From Rhodobacteraceae bacterium EhC02 (GTDB lineage: Bacteria; Pseudomonadota; Alphaproteobacteria; Rhodobacterales; Rhodobacteraceae), in contig LXYH01000006.1 of NCBI GenBank assembly GCA_001650895.1, positions 1-64,000 on the forward strand: a DNA stretch of 64,000 nt, written 5' to 3'. Position numbers and translations under genes: made by a program. Each line of letters begins with the position of its first letter. The first letter of the stretch is position 1. Under the pieces are notes generated by a model. The model searched no databases and had not been told where the DNA came from. It saw only the letters and a program-made list of their open reading frames with translations. Shown piece by piece: positions 11,479-20,105 of the stretch.

Positions 11479-12732
11479 ATGCCCAGCCTGTGCCGCGACT
11501 GCCTGACCCGCTTCGACGCAGCCGCCCGCTGTCCGTCATGCGGACGACCGCGCATTGTCAGCCATCCCGAACTGGACAGCCTGACCATCGCGCATATGGA
11601 TTGCGACGCCTTCTATGCCTCGGTCGAGAAGCGGGACAACCCGGCTTTGGTGGACAAACCGGTGATCATCGGCGGGGGACGGCGCGGCGTGGTGTCCACG
11701 GCCTGCTACATCGCCCGGATCAAGGGCGTCCGATCCGCCATGCCGATGTTCCAGGCGCTGAAACTGTGCCCCGAAGCGGTGGTGATCAAACCGCGCATGC
11801 AGGCCTATGTCGACGCCTCGCGCGCAATCCGCGCCATGATGGAAGAATTGACGCCGGCAATCGAGCCGCTGTCGCTGGACGAGGCGTTTCTGGACCTGAC
11901 AGGCACGGAACGCCTGCATGGTGCGCCGCCAGCCGTCATGCTGGCGCGGCTGGTGCGCCGAATGAAGACGGAACTGGGCCTGACAGGATCCATCGGCCTG
12001 AGCCACAACAAGTTCCTGGCCAAGGTCGCATCGGACATGAACAAACCGCACGGGTTTTCGGTGATCGGACGCAGCGACACGGCCGCGTTCCTGCGCGGCA
12101 AGCCGGTACGGATGATCTGGGGCGTCGGACAGGCGGCACAGGCGGCACTTGAGGCCGCGGGCATCCGCAGCTTTGACGACCTGCTGCGTTGGGAGGCGCG
12201 CGACCTGACCGCGCGTTTCGGCAGCATGGGGGACCGTCTGTGGCACCTGGCGCGCGGACAGGATACCCGGCGCGTGTCGCGCGACACTCCGATGAAATCC
12301 ATCTCGAACGAGACGACTTTTTCCGAAGACACGTCAGACCCGGACATCCTTGACGGCCATATCTGGCGGCTGGCCGAGAAGGTGGCCGACCGCGCCAAGG
12401 CCAAGGCGCTGGCAGGCCGGGTGGTGACACTGAAACTCAAGCGGGCGGATCACCGGATCCTGACCCGGCGCCACGCCATGCGCGATGCCACGCAACTGGC
12501 GGACAGGCTTTACCGCGAGGCGCGCGCCCTGTTCGACCAGGGGCCGAACGCCGGACCCTATCGCCTGATCGGGGTAGGGCTGTCCGATCTGGTGCCTGAA
12601 AATGCCGCGGATCTGTCGCATGATCTGCTGGACCCGCAAGCCGCAGCGCGTCACCGGGCTGAACGCGCGACCGATTCGATCCGGGCACGTTTCGGCGAGG
12701 ATGCCATTCTCAAGGGACGCGCCCTCAGATAG
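11479..12732 (+). CDS. dinB: DNA polymerase IV with N-terminal zinc ribbon
   Basis: A 417-residue Y-family translesion polymerase. Catalytic motifs are intact: HMDCDAFYASVE (first Asp) and SLDEAFLDL (second Asp-Glu). Thumb and little-finger regions follow. The first 25 residues carry two CxxC pairs (Cys5/8 and Cys18/21), which I read as a zinc ribbon absent from the E. coli enzyme. An in-frame GTG lies 18 bases upstream, so the start is not certain. No LexA box was recognised in the short upstream gap. Confidence 0.93.
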   Translation: MPSLCRDCLTRFDAAARCPSCGRPRIVSHPELDSLTIAHMDCDAFYASVEKRDNPALVDKPVIIGGGRRGVVSTACYIARIKGVRSAMPMFQALKLCPEAVVIKPRMQAYVDASRAIRAMMEELTPAIEPLSLDEAFLDLTGTERLHGAPPAVMLARLVRRMKTELGLTGSIGLSHNKFLAKVASDMNKPHGFSVIGRSDTAAFLRGKPVRMIWGVGQAAQAALEAAGIRSFDDLLRWEARDLTARFGSMGDRLWHLARGQDTRRVSRDTPMKSISNETTFSEDTSDPDILDGHIWRLAEKVADRAKAKALAGRVVTLKLKRADHRILTRRHAMRDATQLADRLYREARALFDQGPNAGPYRLIGVGLSDLVPENAADLSHDLLDPQAAARHRAERATDSIRARFGEDAILKGRALR

Positions 12733-12738
12733 GCGCAA

Positions 12739-13599
12739 TCATTCCGCCGCCAGCCTTTGTTTGCGCTGTCCGATGTCGATGATGCGGCCGATCACACCGG
12801 TCATGGCCTTCTGGAAATTGACGAAATTGCCATTGGGGCGGATCAGCTGCTCGTTCATGTAAAGCGCGCGATCGACTTCGATCTGCACGACATGCTGGCT
12901 GCGGGCCGGTCGGCCGTAATGCTGGGTCGTGTAGGCCCCCGCAAATGGCGCATTGCGCGCCACGACAAGTCCGGTTCCTTCAAACGCGGCCTCGACCTGA
13001 TCCACCACCCATGGGGCCGCGGATGCGCCGAACCTGTCCCCCAACACGATATCGGGCCGCCGCGCACCGGACCTTGCAATACCGTCCATGGCCTCGTGCG
13101 GCATGGAATGGCAGTCGATCAGGATTGCCTCACCGAATTGCCCATGCGCCTCGTCCAGCAGACGTTGAAGCATGGCATGATAGGGTCGCCAAAAGCCGGT
13201 GATCCGGCCTTGCACCTCGTCCAGTTGCAACTTGCCACGATAGATCGCCCTGCCTCCGGCCACCACGCGGGGGACCACCCCCAGCCCTGATGCGATGCGC
13301 GGATTATGCGTCAGCCCGCGCACCCCGTCGATGAGGGCGGGGTCCAATTCATCCGCGCTGCGGTTCAGGTCGATATAGGCGCGCGGTGCGCCCGCCAGAA
13401 GCAGGGGCGCGCCAAGGTCGGGCGCCGCCTGGTAAAGCCTGTCGACAAAGGCGTCCTCGGAAGTCCGGATCGAATGCTCGTCCAGTACCGTGCGGCGCAG
13501 AAAGCTCCAGGGGTAGTCGCGGCCGCTGTGGGGCGACGCGAATATCACGCTGGTGCGTGTTTCTTCCGGCCGGATCAAGTGGTAGGCTACCGATGGCAT
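12739..13599 (-). CDS. N-formylglutamate amidohydrolase-family protein
   Basis: A 286-residue protein with family motifs FASPHSGRDYP near the N terminus, RAYIDLNRSADELD, LIDCHSMP and a C-terminal QIEVDRALYMNE. These carry the probable zinc-binding His/Glu residues. The reference enzyme (HutG) releases glutamate from N-formylglutamate in histidine breakdown, but no other hut gene is nearby, so the substrate is uncertain. GAGGACGACAC gives a good ribosome site. It ends 6 bases from the convergent dinB. Confidence 0.88.
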   Translation of the reverse strand: MPSVAYHLIRPEETRTSVIFASPHSGRDYPWSFLRRTVLDEHSIRTSEDAFVDRLYQAAPDLGAPLLLAGAPRAYIDLNRSADELDPALIDGVRGLTHNPRIASGLGVVPRVVAGGRAIYRGKLQLDEVQGRITGFWRPYHAMLQRLLDEAHGQFGEAILIDCHSMPHEAMDGIARSGARRPDIVLGDRFGASAAPWVVDQVEAAFEGTGLVVARNAPFAGAYTTQHYGRPARSQHVVQIEVDRALYMNEQLIRPNGNFVNFQKAMTGVIGRIIDIGQRKQRLAAE

Positions 13600-13655
13600 G
13601 TGTCGTCCTCGCTATAAACCTATCATAGCGCGATAAATCGCTTTGCCAAAAGCCC

Positions 13656-13684
13656 TTGATCCTGCTTCCGACTCCTTTTATAGA
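13656..13684 (+). promoter_or_regulatory. Sigma-70 promoter of tRNA-Val
   Basis: TTGATC (13656-13661), a 17-base spacer and TATAGA (13679-13684) form a near-consensus housekeeping promoter. Transcription would start near 13691, about 60 bases before the tRNA. Confidence 0.75.
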
Positions 13685-13750
13685 CCACGAACCGGCGCGG
13701 AATCCCGCGCCCCTCTTCGTTTCAGAGGGCGCAGTTCCGACCGGTATCAT

Positions 13751-13825
13751 GGGTGATTAGCTCAGTGGTAGAGCACTTCGTTGACATCGAAGGGGTCACA
13801 AGTTCGAACCTTGTATCGCCCACCA
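13751..13825 (+). tRNA. tRNA-Val (anticodon GAC)
   Basis: A 75-base gene with full cloverleaf. Acceptor arm GGGTGAT pairs with ATCGCCC (one G-T pair), the D arm contains AGCTCAGTGGTAGAGC, the anticodon loop is TTGACAT, and the T arm contains GTTCGAAC. The CCA end is encoded. Anticodon GAC reads GUC and GUU valine codons. Confidence 0.97.
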
Positions 13826-13857
13826 TGATTTCTCCATTCCGGTAACGGGATGTATCT

Positions 13858-13878
13858 CTGGCCCCCTCGGGGGCCATT
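13858..13878 (+). terminator. Possible terminator or processing hairpin after tRNA-Val
   Basis: TGGCCCCC-TC-GGGGGCCA is a strong GC stem between the tRNA and rpmJ. There is no T-run, so it may attenuate or process the transcript rather than end it. Confidence 0.45.
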
Positions 13879-13951
13879 TCACCGTCCCGGGCAACCGGGA
13901 CAAGGCAACCACAAGGCGCAAGGCCCGCGCCGCGACTGATAGGAGAGGACC

Positions 13952-14077
13952 ATGAAGGTCAAGAACTCGCTCCGCTCGCTCAAGAACCGGCATCGCGACT
14001 GCCGTGTCGTGCGCCGCAAAGGCCGCGTCTACGTGATCAACAAGACGCAGCGTCGGTTCAAAGCCCGTCAGGGCTGA
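13952..14077 (+). CDS. rpmJ: Ribosomal protein L36 (bL36)
   Basis: A 41-residue, highly basic protein ([16 protein letters not shown]...) ending FKARQG. It is the longer bL36 form with a single cysteine, which lacks the four zinc ligands of the short form and is common in alphaproteobacteria. AGGAGAGGACC provides a strong ribosome site. A perfect terminator follows 20 bases after the stop. It may share the tRNA-Val transcript. Confidence 0.97.
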   Translation: MKVKNSLRSLKNRHRDCRVVRRKGRVYVINKTQRRFKARQG

Positions 14078-14099
14078 TCGACACGCGATCGCTGAACGA

Positions 14100-14127
14100 A
14101 AAGACCGCCCCTCGGGGCGGTCTTTTT
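14100..14127 (+). terminator. Rho-independent terminator after rpmJ
   Basis: AAAGACCGCCCC-TC-GGGGCGGTCTTTTT is a long perfect stem followed by a T-run. Confidence 0.92.
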
Positions 14128-14155
14128 GTTTTGGCCGATGTGGGTCGCGTGAGGA

Positions 14156-15376
14156 TCAGTCGTAGACGCGCTGATCCTCGATGACCTTGCCGTCATTGGG
14201 CAGGCTGCCGGGGCTGAGCAGCTCGATCTTGCCTTTCAGCTTCAGCACCTCGGCCACTGTGCTGGCATAGGCATCGGCATTGCCACCCGCAGATTCGATC
14301 TGCACGGTCATCACATCCATCTCGCCTTCCCGGCTGGCGATGACCCGCGCGCGGCTGATCTCGGCATGTTTGGCGACAAGCTGCGCCACCTGCTCTGGGC
14401 GCACGAACATGCCCTTGATCTTGGTGGTCTGATCGGCCCGACCCATCCAGCCCTTGATGCGCATGTTGGTGCGGCCACAGGGGCTGACCCCCTCCATCAC
14501 CGCGCTCAGATCGCCCGTGGCAAAGCGGATCAGCGGATAATCGGGGTTGAGCGTGGTCACGACCACTTCGCCGACCTGACCGGGCGCCACCGGATCGCCA
14601 GTGCCGGGTGTCACGATCTCGACGATCACGCCTTCGTCCACGATCATGCCTTCCTGCGCCTCGCTCTCATAGGCGATATTGCCCAGATCAGCGGTGGCAT
14701 AGCATTGCAGGCACAGGATCCCGCGATCGGCATATTCCTTGCGCAGCGAGGGGAACAAGGCGCCCCCGCCCACGGCGGCGCGGGTGATGCCAAGCTGCAC
14801 GCCCATCTCGTCGGCCTTGTCCAGAATCACCTTCAGGTAATCCGGTGTGCCCGCATAAGCGGTAACGCCGACATCACGGCTGGCGGTGACCTGCAGTTCC
14901 GTCTGGCCGGTGCCCGCAGGCAGAACGGCCGCGCCGACGGCGCGCGCCCCGGATTCAAAGATCATGCCGGCCGGAGTCAGATGGTAGCCAAAGCAGTTCT
15001 GCACGATATCGCCGCGCCCGATGCCGCAGGCGTTCAGGAAACGCCCCATGCGCCACCAGTCATGTTCCGTTCCGCCCGGCTCATAGATCGGACCCGGGGA
15101 CTGGAAGATATGCGCAAAGCCATGCGCAGGGCGGGTCGTCAGCCCGCCGAATGGTCCGCTGGCCGCTTGCGCGCGCCCCAGATCCGACTTGCGCAGAACC
15201 GGCAGCATGGCCAGCGCGTCAAGCGTGGTGATGCCGGCAGGGTTCACCCCGTCCAGGGCTCCGGCATATCCCGGCAGCGGCTTGGCGCGTGTGATCTGAT
15301 CCGGCAGAGCCTTGGCCAGATGGGCTGCACGCTGTGCCGCGCTGCGTGTTTCGAGTTCATCAAAAAAGCGGGTCAT
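14156..15376 (-). CDS. Phenylacetate-CoA ligase-like AMP-forming ligase (PaaK family)
   Basis: A 406-residue protein with the compact two-domain layout of PaaK. It has a GTEHDWWRMGRFLNACG segment, GGGALFPSLRKEY and YATADLGNIAYE in the adenylation core, then an IKGMFVRPEQVAQLV hinge and a small C-terminal domain. It would activate an aryl or other carboxylic acid to its CoA ester. The ATG at 15376 has AAGG 7 bases upstream. It is last in the direction of the ABC-importer operon, 46 bases after livF, so it probably acts on the imported substrate, whose identity is not known. Confidence 0.85.
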   Translation of the reverse strand: MTRFFDELETRSAAQRAAHLAKALPDQITRAKPLPGYAGALDGVNPAGITTLDALAMLPVLRKSDLGRAQAASGPFGGLTTRPAHGFAHIFQSPGPIYEPGGTEHDWWRMGRFLNACGIGRGDIVQNCFGYHLTPAGMIFESGARAVGAAVLPAGTGQTELQVTASRDVGVTAYAGTPDYLKVILDKADEMGVQLGITRAAVGGGALFPSLRKEYADRGILCLQCYATADLGNIAYESEAQEGMIVDEGVIVEIVTPGTGDPVAPGQVGEVVVTTLNPDYPLIRFATGDLSAVMEGVSPCGRTNMRIKGWMGRADQTTKIKGMFVRPEQVAQLVAKHAEISRARVIASREGEMDVMTVQIESAGGNADAYASTVAEVLKLKGKIELLSPGSLPNDGKVIEDQRVYD

Positions 15377-15422
15377 GGGAGACCTTTCGCATAACCTGAC
15401 TGGAAAAATGAAATGGGTCGGA

Positions 15423-16247
15423 TCAGCTGAGCCAGCGCTTGCGCCGACGATAGGACCGCACATCACGGAATGACTTTCGCCCTTCTTCCGAAACCCCGAG
15501 GTAGAATTCCTTGACGTCGGGGTTTTCGCGCAGATCGGCGGCCGGGCCATCCATCACGACGCGACCGGATTCCAGGATATAGCCATAATGCGCGAAACGC
15601 AGGGCGACGTTCGTATTCTGCTCGGCCAGAAGGAAGGTGTTGCCCTCTTTCTCGTTGAGGTTCTTCACGATGGTGAAGATCTCTTCCACAAGCTGCGGTG
15701 CCAGACCCATGCTGGGCTCGTCCAGCAGGATCGTCTCGGGCCGGCTCATCAGAGCGCGGCCGATCGCGACCATCTGCTGCTCACCGCCCGAGGTATAGCC
15801 CGCCTGGCTCTTGCGGCGTTCCTTCAGCCGCGGGAAATAGTCGTAGACCATCTGCAGGTCGGCCTCGATGGCGCCCTTGCCGTCCTTGCGCGTATAGGCG
15901 CCGGTCAGCAGGTTTTCTTCGACGGTCAGGTGTTCGAAACAGTGGCGGCCTTCCATCACCTGGATGACGCCCTTCTGCACCAGGTCGTTCGGGCTCAGGT
16001 CCTGGACCCGCTCGCCACGATACAGGATGTTGCCCTTCGTGACCTCGCCGCGTTCTGAATGCAGCAGGTTGGAAATAGCCTTGAGCGTGGTGGTCTTGCC
16101 CGCGCCATTGCCGCCCAGCAGCGCGGTGATCCCGCCCTTGGGCACCTTGAGCGACACGCCCTTGAGCACGAGGATCACGTGATTGTAGATCACCTCGATG
16201 TTGTTGACCTCAAGAAGGTTTTCTTCGGTCCGGCCTGCGTCCAGCAT
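15423..16247 (-). CDS. Branched-chain-type ABC importer ATPase (LivF family)
   Basis: A 274-residue ABC ATPase with Walker A GGNGAGKTT, Q-loop region, signature TSGGEQQMVAIGRAL and Walker B TILLDEPSMGL. The compact form with LAEQNTNVALRFAHYGYILESG near the C terminus is typical of LivF. The C-terminal tail is basic. It pairs with the LivG-type ATPase at 20106-20927 to drive the LivH/LivM permease. GGAGCGTGAGAC precedes the ATG. It follows the binding-protein gene after a 122-base gap containing a hairpin and a repeated motif. Confidence 0.93.
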   Translation of the reverse strand: MLDAGRTEENLLEVNNIEVIYNHVILVLKGVSLKVPKGGITALLGGNGAGKTTTLKAISNLLHSERGEVTKGNILYRGERVQDLSPNDLVQKGVIQVMEGRHCFEHLTVEENLLTGAYTRKDGKGAIEADLQMVYDYFPRLKERRKSQAGYTSGGEQQMVAIGRALMSRPETILLDEPSMGLAPQLVEEIFTIVKNLNEKEGNTFLLAEQNTNVALRFAHYGYILESGRVVMDGPAADLRENPDVKEFYLGVSEEGRKSFRDVRSYRRRKRWLS

Positions 16248-16306
16248 GTCTCACGCTCCGTTAAGGTTAACGCGCCCTTCTGCGGGGAGGGGCAGCGTCC
16301 AGTCTT

Positions 16307-16325
16307 CTTCTTGCTTCAAATATCC
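16307..16325 (-). repeat. Copy 1 of a 19-bp intergenic repeat
   Basis: The plus strand reads CTTCTTGCTTCAAATATCC, matching copies at 43490-43508 and 60124-60142 with only two variable positions. On the minus strand it follows the binding-protein stop and a hairpin. Confidence 0.7.
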
Positions 16326-16332
16326 AAAATAC

Positions 16333-16357
16333 GCGGGCAGCCACATGGACTGCCCGC
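16333..16357 (-). terminator. Hairpin after the substrate-binding protein gene
   Basis: GCGGGCAG-N9-CTGCCCGC forms an 8-bp perfect stem 13 bases after the stop codon. It lacks a T-run and sits inside the operon, so it may set the high binding-protein/ATPase ratio by protecting upstream mRNA or attenuating transcription. Confidence 0.6.
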
Positions 16358-16369
16358 AGCGGGTCTGGA

Positions 16370-17653
16370 TCAGTTACAACCCGGTGTGATGTTGGCCTCG
16401 GCCGCATAGGCTGACGAATCTTCCGCGATCAGCGGGTTCAGGACGTCCTGATCCGACTGCTGGAAGTCAGAGATCATGTTCCAGGACTTGGATGCATAAT
16501 CCCACTGCACAACCGCCACCAGGCCGTCACCGCCGTGGTTCTGGCAGCTGACCTTGAACGAGGGACCAAAGCCCGGCAGACCCAGTTCGGTCATCTTGGC
16601 TTCGGTGATTTCCAGGTTCTCCATCCCGTCGCGCATCTGCGCCGGGGTCAGGGCTGCGGTGTTGTGGATCGCCTGTGCGGTTTTCGCCGCTTCGGCTGCC
16701 AGCATGGCCGCATAGAGACCGCGGTTATAAAGCGCGGTGCCGATCTGGTCGCCTGCACCGGCCGCTTTGCCCTTGTCCACGACATGCGTCTTGATGTCGT
16801 CGAACAGCGGGTAGTTTGCGCCGGTCGCATGGAAGGTCAGTGCCTTGTAGCCGTTGGCGCCGTCACCTGCGGGCAGCACGTCGTTTTCCGAACCCGACCA
16901 CCAGATGCCGATGAAGTTTTCCATCGGGAAACGGATGTTCACGGCTTCCTGGATGGCGACCTGGTTCATCACGCCCCAGCCCCACATCAGGACATAGTCG
17001 GGCTTGTCGCGGCGGATCTGCAGCCACTGGGACTTCTGCTCCTGGCCGGGGTGATCGACCGGCAGCAGGGTCAGCTCGTAGCCGTGCTTCTTGGCCAGCT
17101 CTTCCAGGGTGCGGATCGGTTCCTTGCCATAGGCAGAGTTGTGATAGACCAGCGCGACCTTCTTGCCGCTGATGTCGCCACCGTTGATGTCCAGCAGGTG
17201 CTTGATGCCGACGGATGCGCCATCCCAGTAGTTGGCGGGATAGTTGAAGATGTTGCGGAACACTTCACCGTTCTTGGCCGAGGTCCGGCCATAGCCCATC
17301 GAGTGGACCGGGATGCCGTCTGCGGTTGCCTTGGGGATCAGCTGGTATGTGATGCCGGTGGACAGCGGCTGATAGACCAGCGCGCCCGAACCCTTGGTGG
17401 ATTCGTAGCATTCCACACCCTTTTCGGTGTTGTAGCCGGTTTCGCACTCGATCAGGTTGACCGGCTCCCCACCGATGCCGCCGTCACGCTCGTTGAGCAG
17501 GGTAAAGTAATCCTGATACCCGTCCGCGAAGGGGATCCCGTTCGCCGCATAGGGTCCGGTCCGATAGCTGAGCGCCGTAAAGGTCAGCTCGGCCATCGCA
17601 GGTGCTGCCGCCACGATGGCTGCGGTCACCGCTGTAATCAGTTTCAGTTTCAT
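16370..17653 (-). CDS. Periplasmic substrate-binding protein of branched-chain-type ABC importer
   Basis: A 427-residue protein with a Sec signal peptide (MKLKLITAVTAAIVAAAPAMA) followed by a type I periplasmic-binding fold of the Leu/Ile/Val receptor family (Peripla_BP_6). Phrases such as FADGYQDYFTLLNERDGGIGG and VALVYHNSAYGKEP are typical. In the operons that carry acyl-CoA ligases these receptors usually bind carboxylates rather than amino acids. The ligand cannot be read here. GGGAGGATAACCCG gives a strong ribosome site. Confidence 0.93.
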   Translation of the reverse strand: MKLKLITAVTAAIVAAAPAMAELTFTALSYRTGPYAANGIPFADGYQDYFTLLNERDGGIGGEPVNLIECETGYNTEKGVECYESTKGSGALVYQPLSTGITYQLIPKATADGIPVHSMGYGRTSAKNGEVFRNIFNYPANYWDGASVGIKHLLDINGGDISGKKVALVYHNSAYGKEPIRTLEELAKKHGYELTLLPVDHPGQEQKSQWLQIRRDKPDYVLMWGWGVMNQVAIQEAVNIRFPMENFIGIWWSGSENDVLPAGDGANGYKALTFHATGANYPLFDDIKTHVVDKGKAAGAGDQIGTALYNRGLYAAMLAAEAAKTAQAIHNTAALTPAQMRDGMENLEITEAKMTELGLPGFGPSFKVSCQNHGGDGLVAVVQWDYASKSWNMISDFQQSDQDVLNPLIAEDSSAYAAEANITPGCN

Positions 17654-17728
17654 CGGGTTATCCTCCCTTGGTTTTTCCGATGGTGATGTCCGGAAGCAAG
17701 CCTCCGAAAAAGTTGCCTTGCCCCCGCC

Positions 17729-18841
17729 CTAGTGCGGGAAGGGCCAAAGCCGCAATTTTTCCTTGGTCACGCGCCATAGCTGCGCAAGACCATGCGGTTC
17801 GGCGATCAGAAAGATGATGATCAGTGCGCCGACGATCATGAATTCCAGATGCGCGGCAAGGTCCGTGGGCCAGCCCAGCGCGCCCACAAGCGTGTTCTTC
17901 AGGAACACGGGCAGCAGCACCAGGAAGGCCGCGCCGGCGAAGGAGCCAAAGATTGACCCCAGGCCACCGATGATGACCATGAACAGCACGAGGAACGATT
18001 TCTGGATGCCGAAGGCCTCGCCAACTTCGACAGCGCCAAGGTAGACCGCGAAGAACAGCGCGCCCGAGATGCCGACAAAGAAGGACGACACGGCAAAGGC
18101 GCTGAGCTTGGCGCGCAACGGGTCGACGCCGATGATCTCGGCCGCGATGTCCATGTCGCGGATCGCCATCCATTTGCGCCCGAACGACCCGCGGGTCAGG
18201 TTGCGCGCGATGATCGCGCTGAATGCCACGAACACCAGGCAGAAGAGGTACATCGCCCAGGCGTCCGCGTTCGGTCCGGTGATCGCAACCCCGGCGATGT
18301 GATGCTCGGGCGCCGAGATCTGCCCCGAAGCCGAGTAGTTGTAGAACCAGGACACGCGGTTGAACACCCAGACCAGGAAGAACTGCGCGGCCAGTGTCGC
18401 GACCGCAAGGTAGAAACCCTTGATCCGCAGGCTGGGCAGGCCGAACAGCACGCCCACAAGCGCCGTGGTCAGGCCACCCATCAACACGCTGAAGAAGATG
18501 TTGAACTCGGGCAGGCGGAACAGCAGCTCGCCACCCCACCAGATGTCGATGCCGGTCATGAACTTGTAGCAGGCATAGGCGCCCACTGCCATGAAACCAC
18601 CCGTACCCAGCGAAACCTGGCCGCAATACCCGATCAGGATGTTCAGGCCGATGGCTGCAATCGAATAGATCAGGAACGGCATGAAGACCGCGTTGACCCA
18701 GTAGTCGTTGATCACGAAGGGAATGATCGCGAAAGCCACGAACAGCACCGCATAGTAACGGTAACGGTCGAACTTGATCGGGAAGGTCTGGTTGTCATCC
18801 ACGTAGGATGTCTTGAAATCGCCTGCCTCACGGTAGAACAT
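17729..18841 (-). CDS. Branched-chain-type ABC importer permease (LivM family)
   Basis: A 370-residue inner-membrane protein with about ten membrane segments. It carries the LivM hallmark GLNILIGYCGQVSLGTGGFMAVGAYA and a C-terminal GLGSIFGSFAGAAFLVLLP segment. It starts 6 bases from the stop of the small membrane protein upstream, so it is in the same transcript. It forms the translocation pore with the LivH-type subunit. Confidence 0.93.
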   Translation of the reverse strand: MFYREAGDFKTSYVDDNQTFPIKFDRYRYYAVLFVAFAIIPFVINDYWVNAVFMPFLIYSIAAIGLNILIGYCGQVSLGTGGFMAVGAYACYKFMTGIDIWWGGELLFRLPEFNIFFSVLMGGLTTALVGVLFGLPSLRIKGFYLAVATLAAQFFLVWVFNRVSWFYNYSASGQISAPEHHIAGVAITGPNADAWAMYLFCLVFVAFSAIIARNLTRGSFGRKWMAIRDMDIAAEIIGVDPLRAKLSAFAVSSFFVGISGALFFAVYLGAVEVGEAFGIQKSFLVLFMVIIGGLGSIFGSFAGAAFLVLLPVFLKNTLVGALGWPTDLAAHLEFMIVGALIIIFLIAEPHGLAQLWRVTKEKLRLWPFPH

Positions 18842-18847
18842 CAGCCC

Positions 18848-19066
18848 TTACCCCTCTTCGCGGATTTTCGACATGTGGCGCACTCCGGGCGTTCCATGCG
18901 AGAGTTTCAGATAGGCGACCACGCCGGTGACGAAGCCCAGACCGGCCAGAAGGCTGGCAATCGTGATCTGGTGCTGCGACAAGTCTCCGGCGGTCAGCGC
19001 CAGGTAGCCAAAGGCCCAGAAGCCGGACCAGGCGACAACATTGATGATGGCGATCAGTTTTTTCAT
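18848..19066 (-). CDS. Small two-helix membrane protein inside the importer operon
   Basis: A 72-residue protein (MKKLIAIINVVAWSG...) with two hydrophobic segments, about residues 3-26 and 36-58, and a charged C terminus. It lies between the LivH and LivM genes, in register with tight coupling. A GTG at 19072 would overlap the LivH stop as GTGA; the ATG at 19066 has AGAGGG 8 bases upstream. I do not recognise a family. The context suggests an accessory subunit or stabiliser of this importer. Confidence 0.75.
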   Translation of the reverse strand: MKKLIAIINVVAWSGFWAFGYLALTAGDLSQHQITIASLLAGLGFVTGVVAYLKLSHGTPGVRHMSKIREEG

Positions 19067-19068
19067 GA

Positions 19069-20055
19069 TCACACCCTCTCGATGATCTTCTCGCCGAACA
19101 GGCCCTGCGGCCGGAACACAAGGAAGACCAGTGCCAGCACATAGGCGAACCAGTTTTCGGTAGCACCCCCCATCATGCCGCCCAGGGTGAATTCGAACAG
19201 CTTTTCACCCACGCCGATGATCAACCCGCCCACGATGGCACCAGGGATCGAGGTGAAGCCACCCAGCATCAGAACCGGCAGCGCCTTGAGCGCGATCAGC
19301 GACAGCGAGAACTGCACGCCCGATTTCGCACCCCACATGATGCCGGCGACCAGCGCCACGAAGCCCGCGATCGACCAGACGAGGATCCAGATGTAGTTCA
19401 GCGAAATCCCCACGGACAGCGCCGCCTGGTGATCATCGGCCACGGCACGCAGCGCGCGGCCCTGCTTGGAATACTGGCTGTAGAGGGTCAGCGCGATCAC
19501 GAGGATCACGGCAACCACGGCGGCCACGATATCCAGATTGTCGATGAAGAAGCCGTAACCGAACAGGTTGAAGGTCACCTCGTCGATGGTTTCGTTGATG
19601 CCCTGCGGCAGGCCGACATCCAGTTTCTTGATGTCACCGCCCCACATCATGTCGCTGAGACCTTCGAGGAAATAGGCAAGCCCGATGGTCGCCATGAACA
19701 GGATGATCGGTTCCTGGTTCACCAGATGCTTGAAGACAAAGCGGTTCACGGCCCAGGCCAGGAAGATCATCACGCCCATCGTCAGCAGGATCGCGAGGAT
19801 CGCGGGCACGTGCCAGCCGAAATGATGGATATCGGTGCCAAGGATGGCGTTGATCAGGTGGCTGAAGGGCACATCGCCATTCATGATGCCCACAAGCGTC
19901 GCCGCCGAGAACAGCGCCATGACGCCTTGCGCATAGTTGAAGATGCCGCTGGCCTTGTAGATCAGCACGAAGCCAAGGGCGACCAGCGCATAAAGGACGC
20001 CTGCCATCAGCCCGTTCAGCGTCACCTCGATGGCAAAGAGAAGTTGGTCAGGCAT
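19069..20055 (-). CDS. Branched-chain-type ABC importer permease (LivH family)
   Basis: A 328-residue inner-membrane protein with about eight membrane helices. Hallmarks are LNGLMAGVLYALVALGFVLIYKASGIFNYAQG and a C-terminal GGFTSIPGAIVGGLIIGVGEKL. The ATG at 20055 (MPDQLLFAIEV) is preferred because AGGGAG lies 8 bases upstream; a GTG at 20064 would overlap that site. It follows the LivG ATPase by about 50 bases. Confidence 0.93.
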   Translation of the reverse strand: MPDQLLFAIEVTLNGLMAGVLYALVALGFVLIYKASGIFNYAQGVMALFSAATLVGIMNGDVPFSHLINAILGTDIHHFGWHVPAILAILLTMGVMIFLAWAVNRFVFKHLVNQEPIILFMATIGLAYFLEGLSDMMWGGDIKKLDVGLPQGINETIDEVTFNLFGYGFFIDNLDIVAAVVAVILVIALTLYSQYSKQGRALRAVADDHQAALSVGISLNYIWILVWSIAGFVALVAGIMWGAKSGVQFSLSLIALKALPVLMLGGFTSIPGAIVGGLIIGVGEKLFEFTLGGMMGGATENWFAYVLALVFLVFRPQGLFGEKIIERV

Positions 20056-20105
20056 GCGAAGCACTCCCTGCGAAACTGTTGAAAGGACGGCGTGCGTGCA
20101 GCGGA

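Noticed and set aside
13859-13877. Hairpin after tRNA-Val as a full terminator separating it from rpmJ
   Set aside because: The stem is strong but lacks a T-run, and no promoter was recognised in the short gap before rpmJ, so read-through is just as likely. Listed as low confidence only.
17658-18626. A 322-codon minus-strand frame overlapping livM in another phase
   Set aside because: LivM is supported by hydropathy and family motifs; the alternative frame is Arg/Gly-rich.
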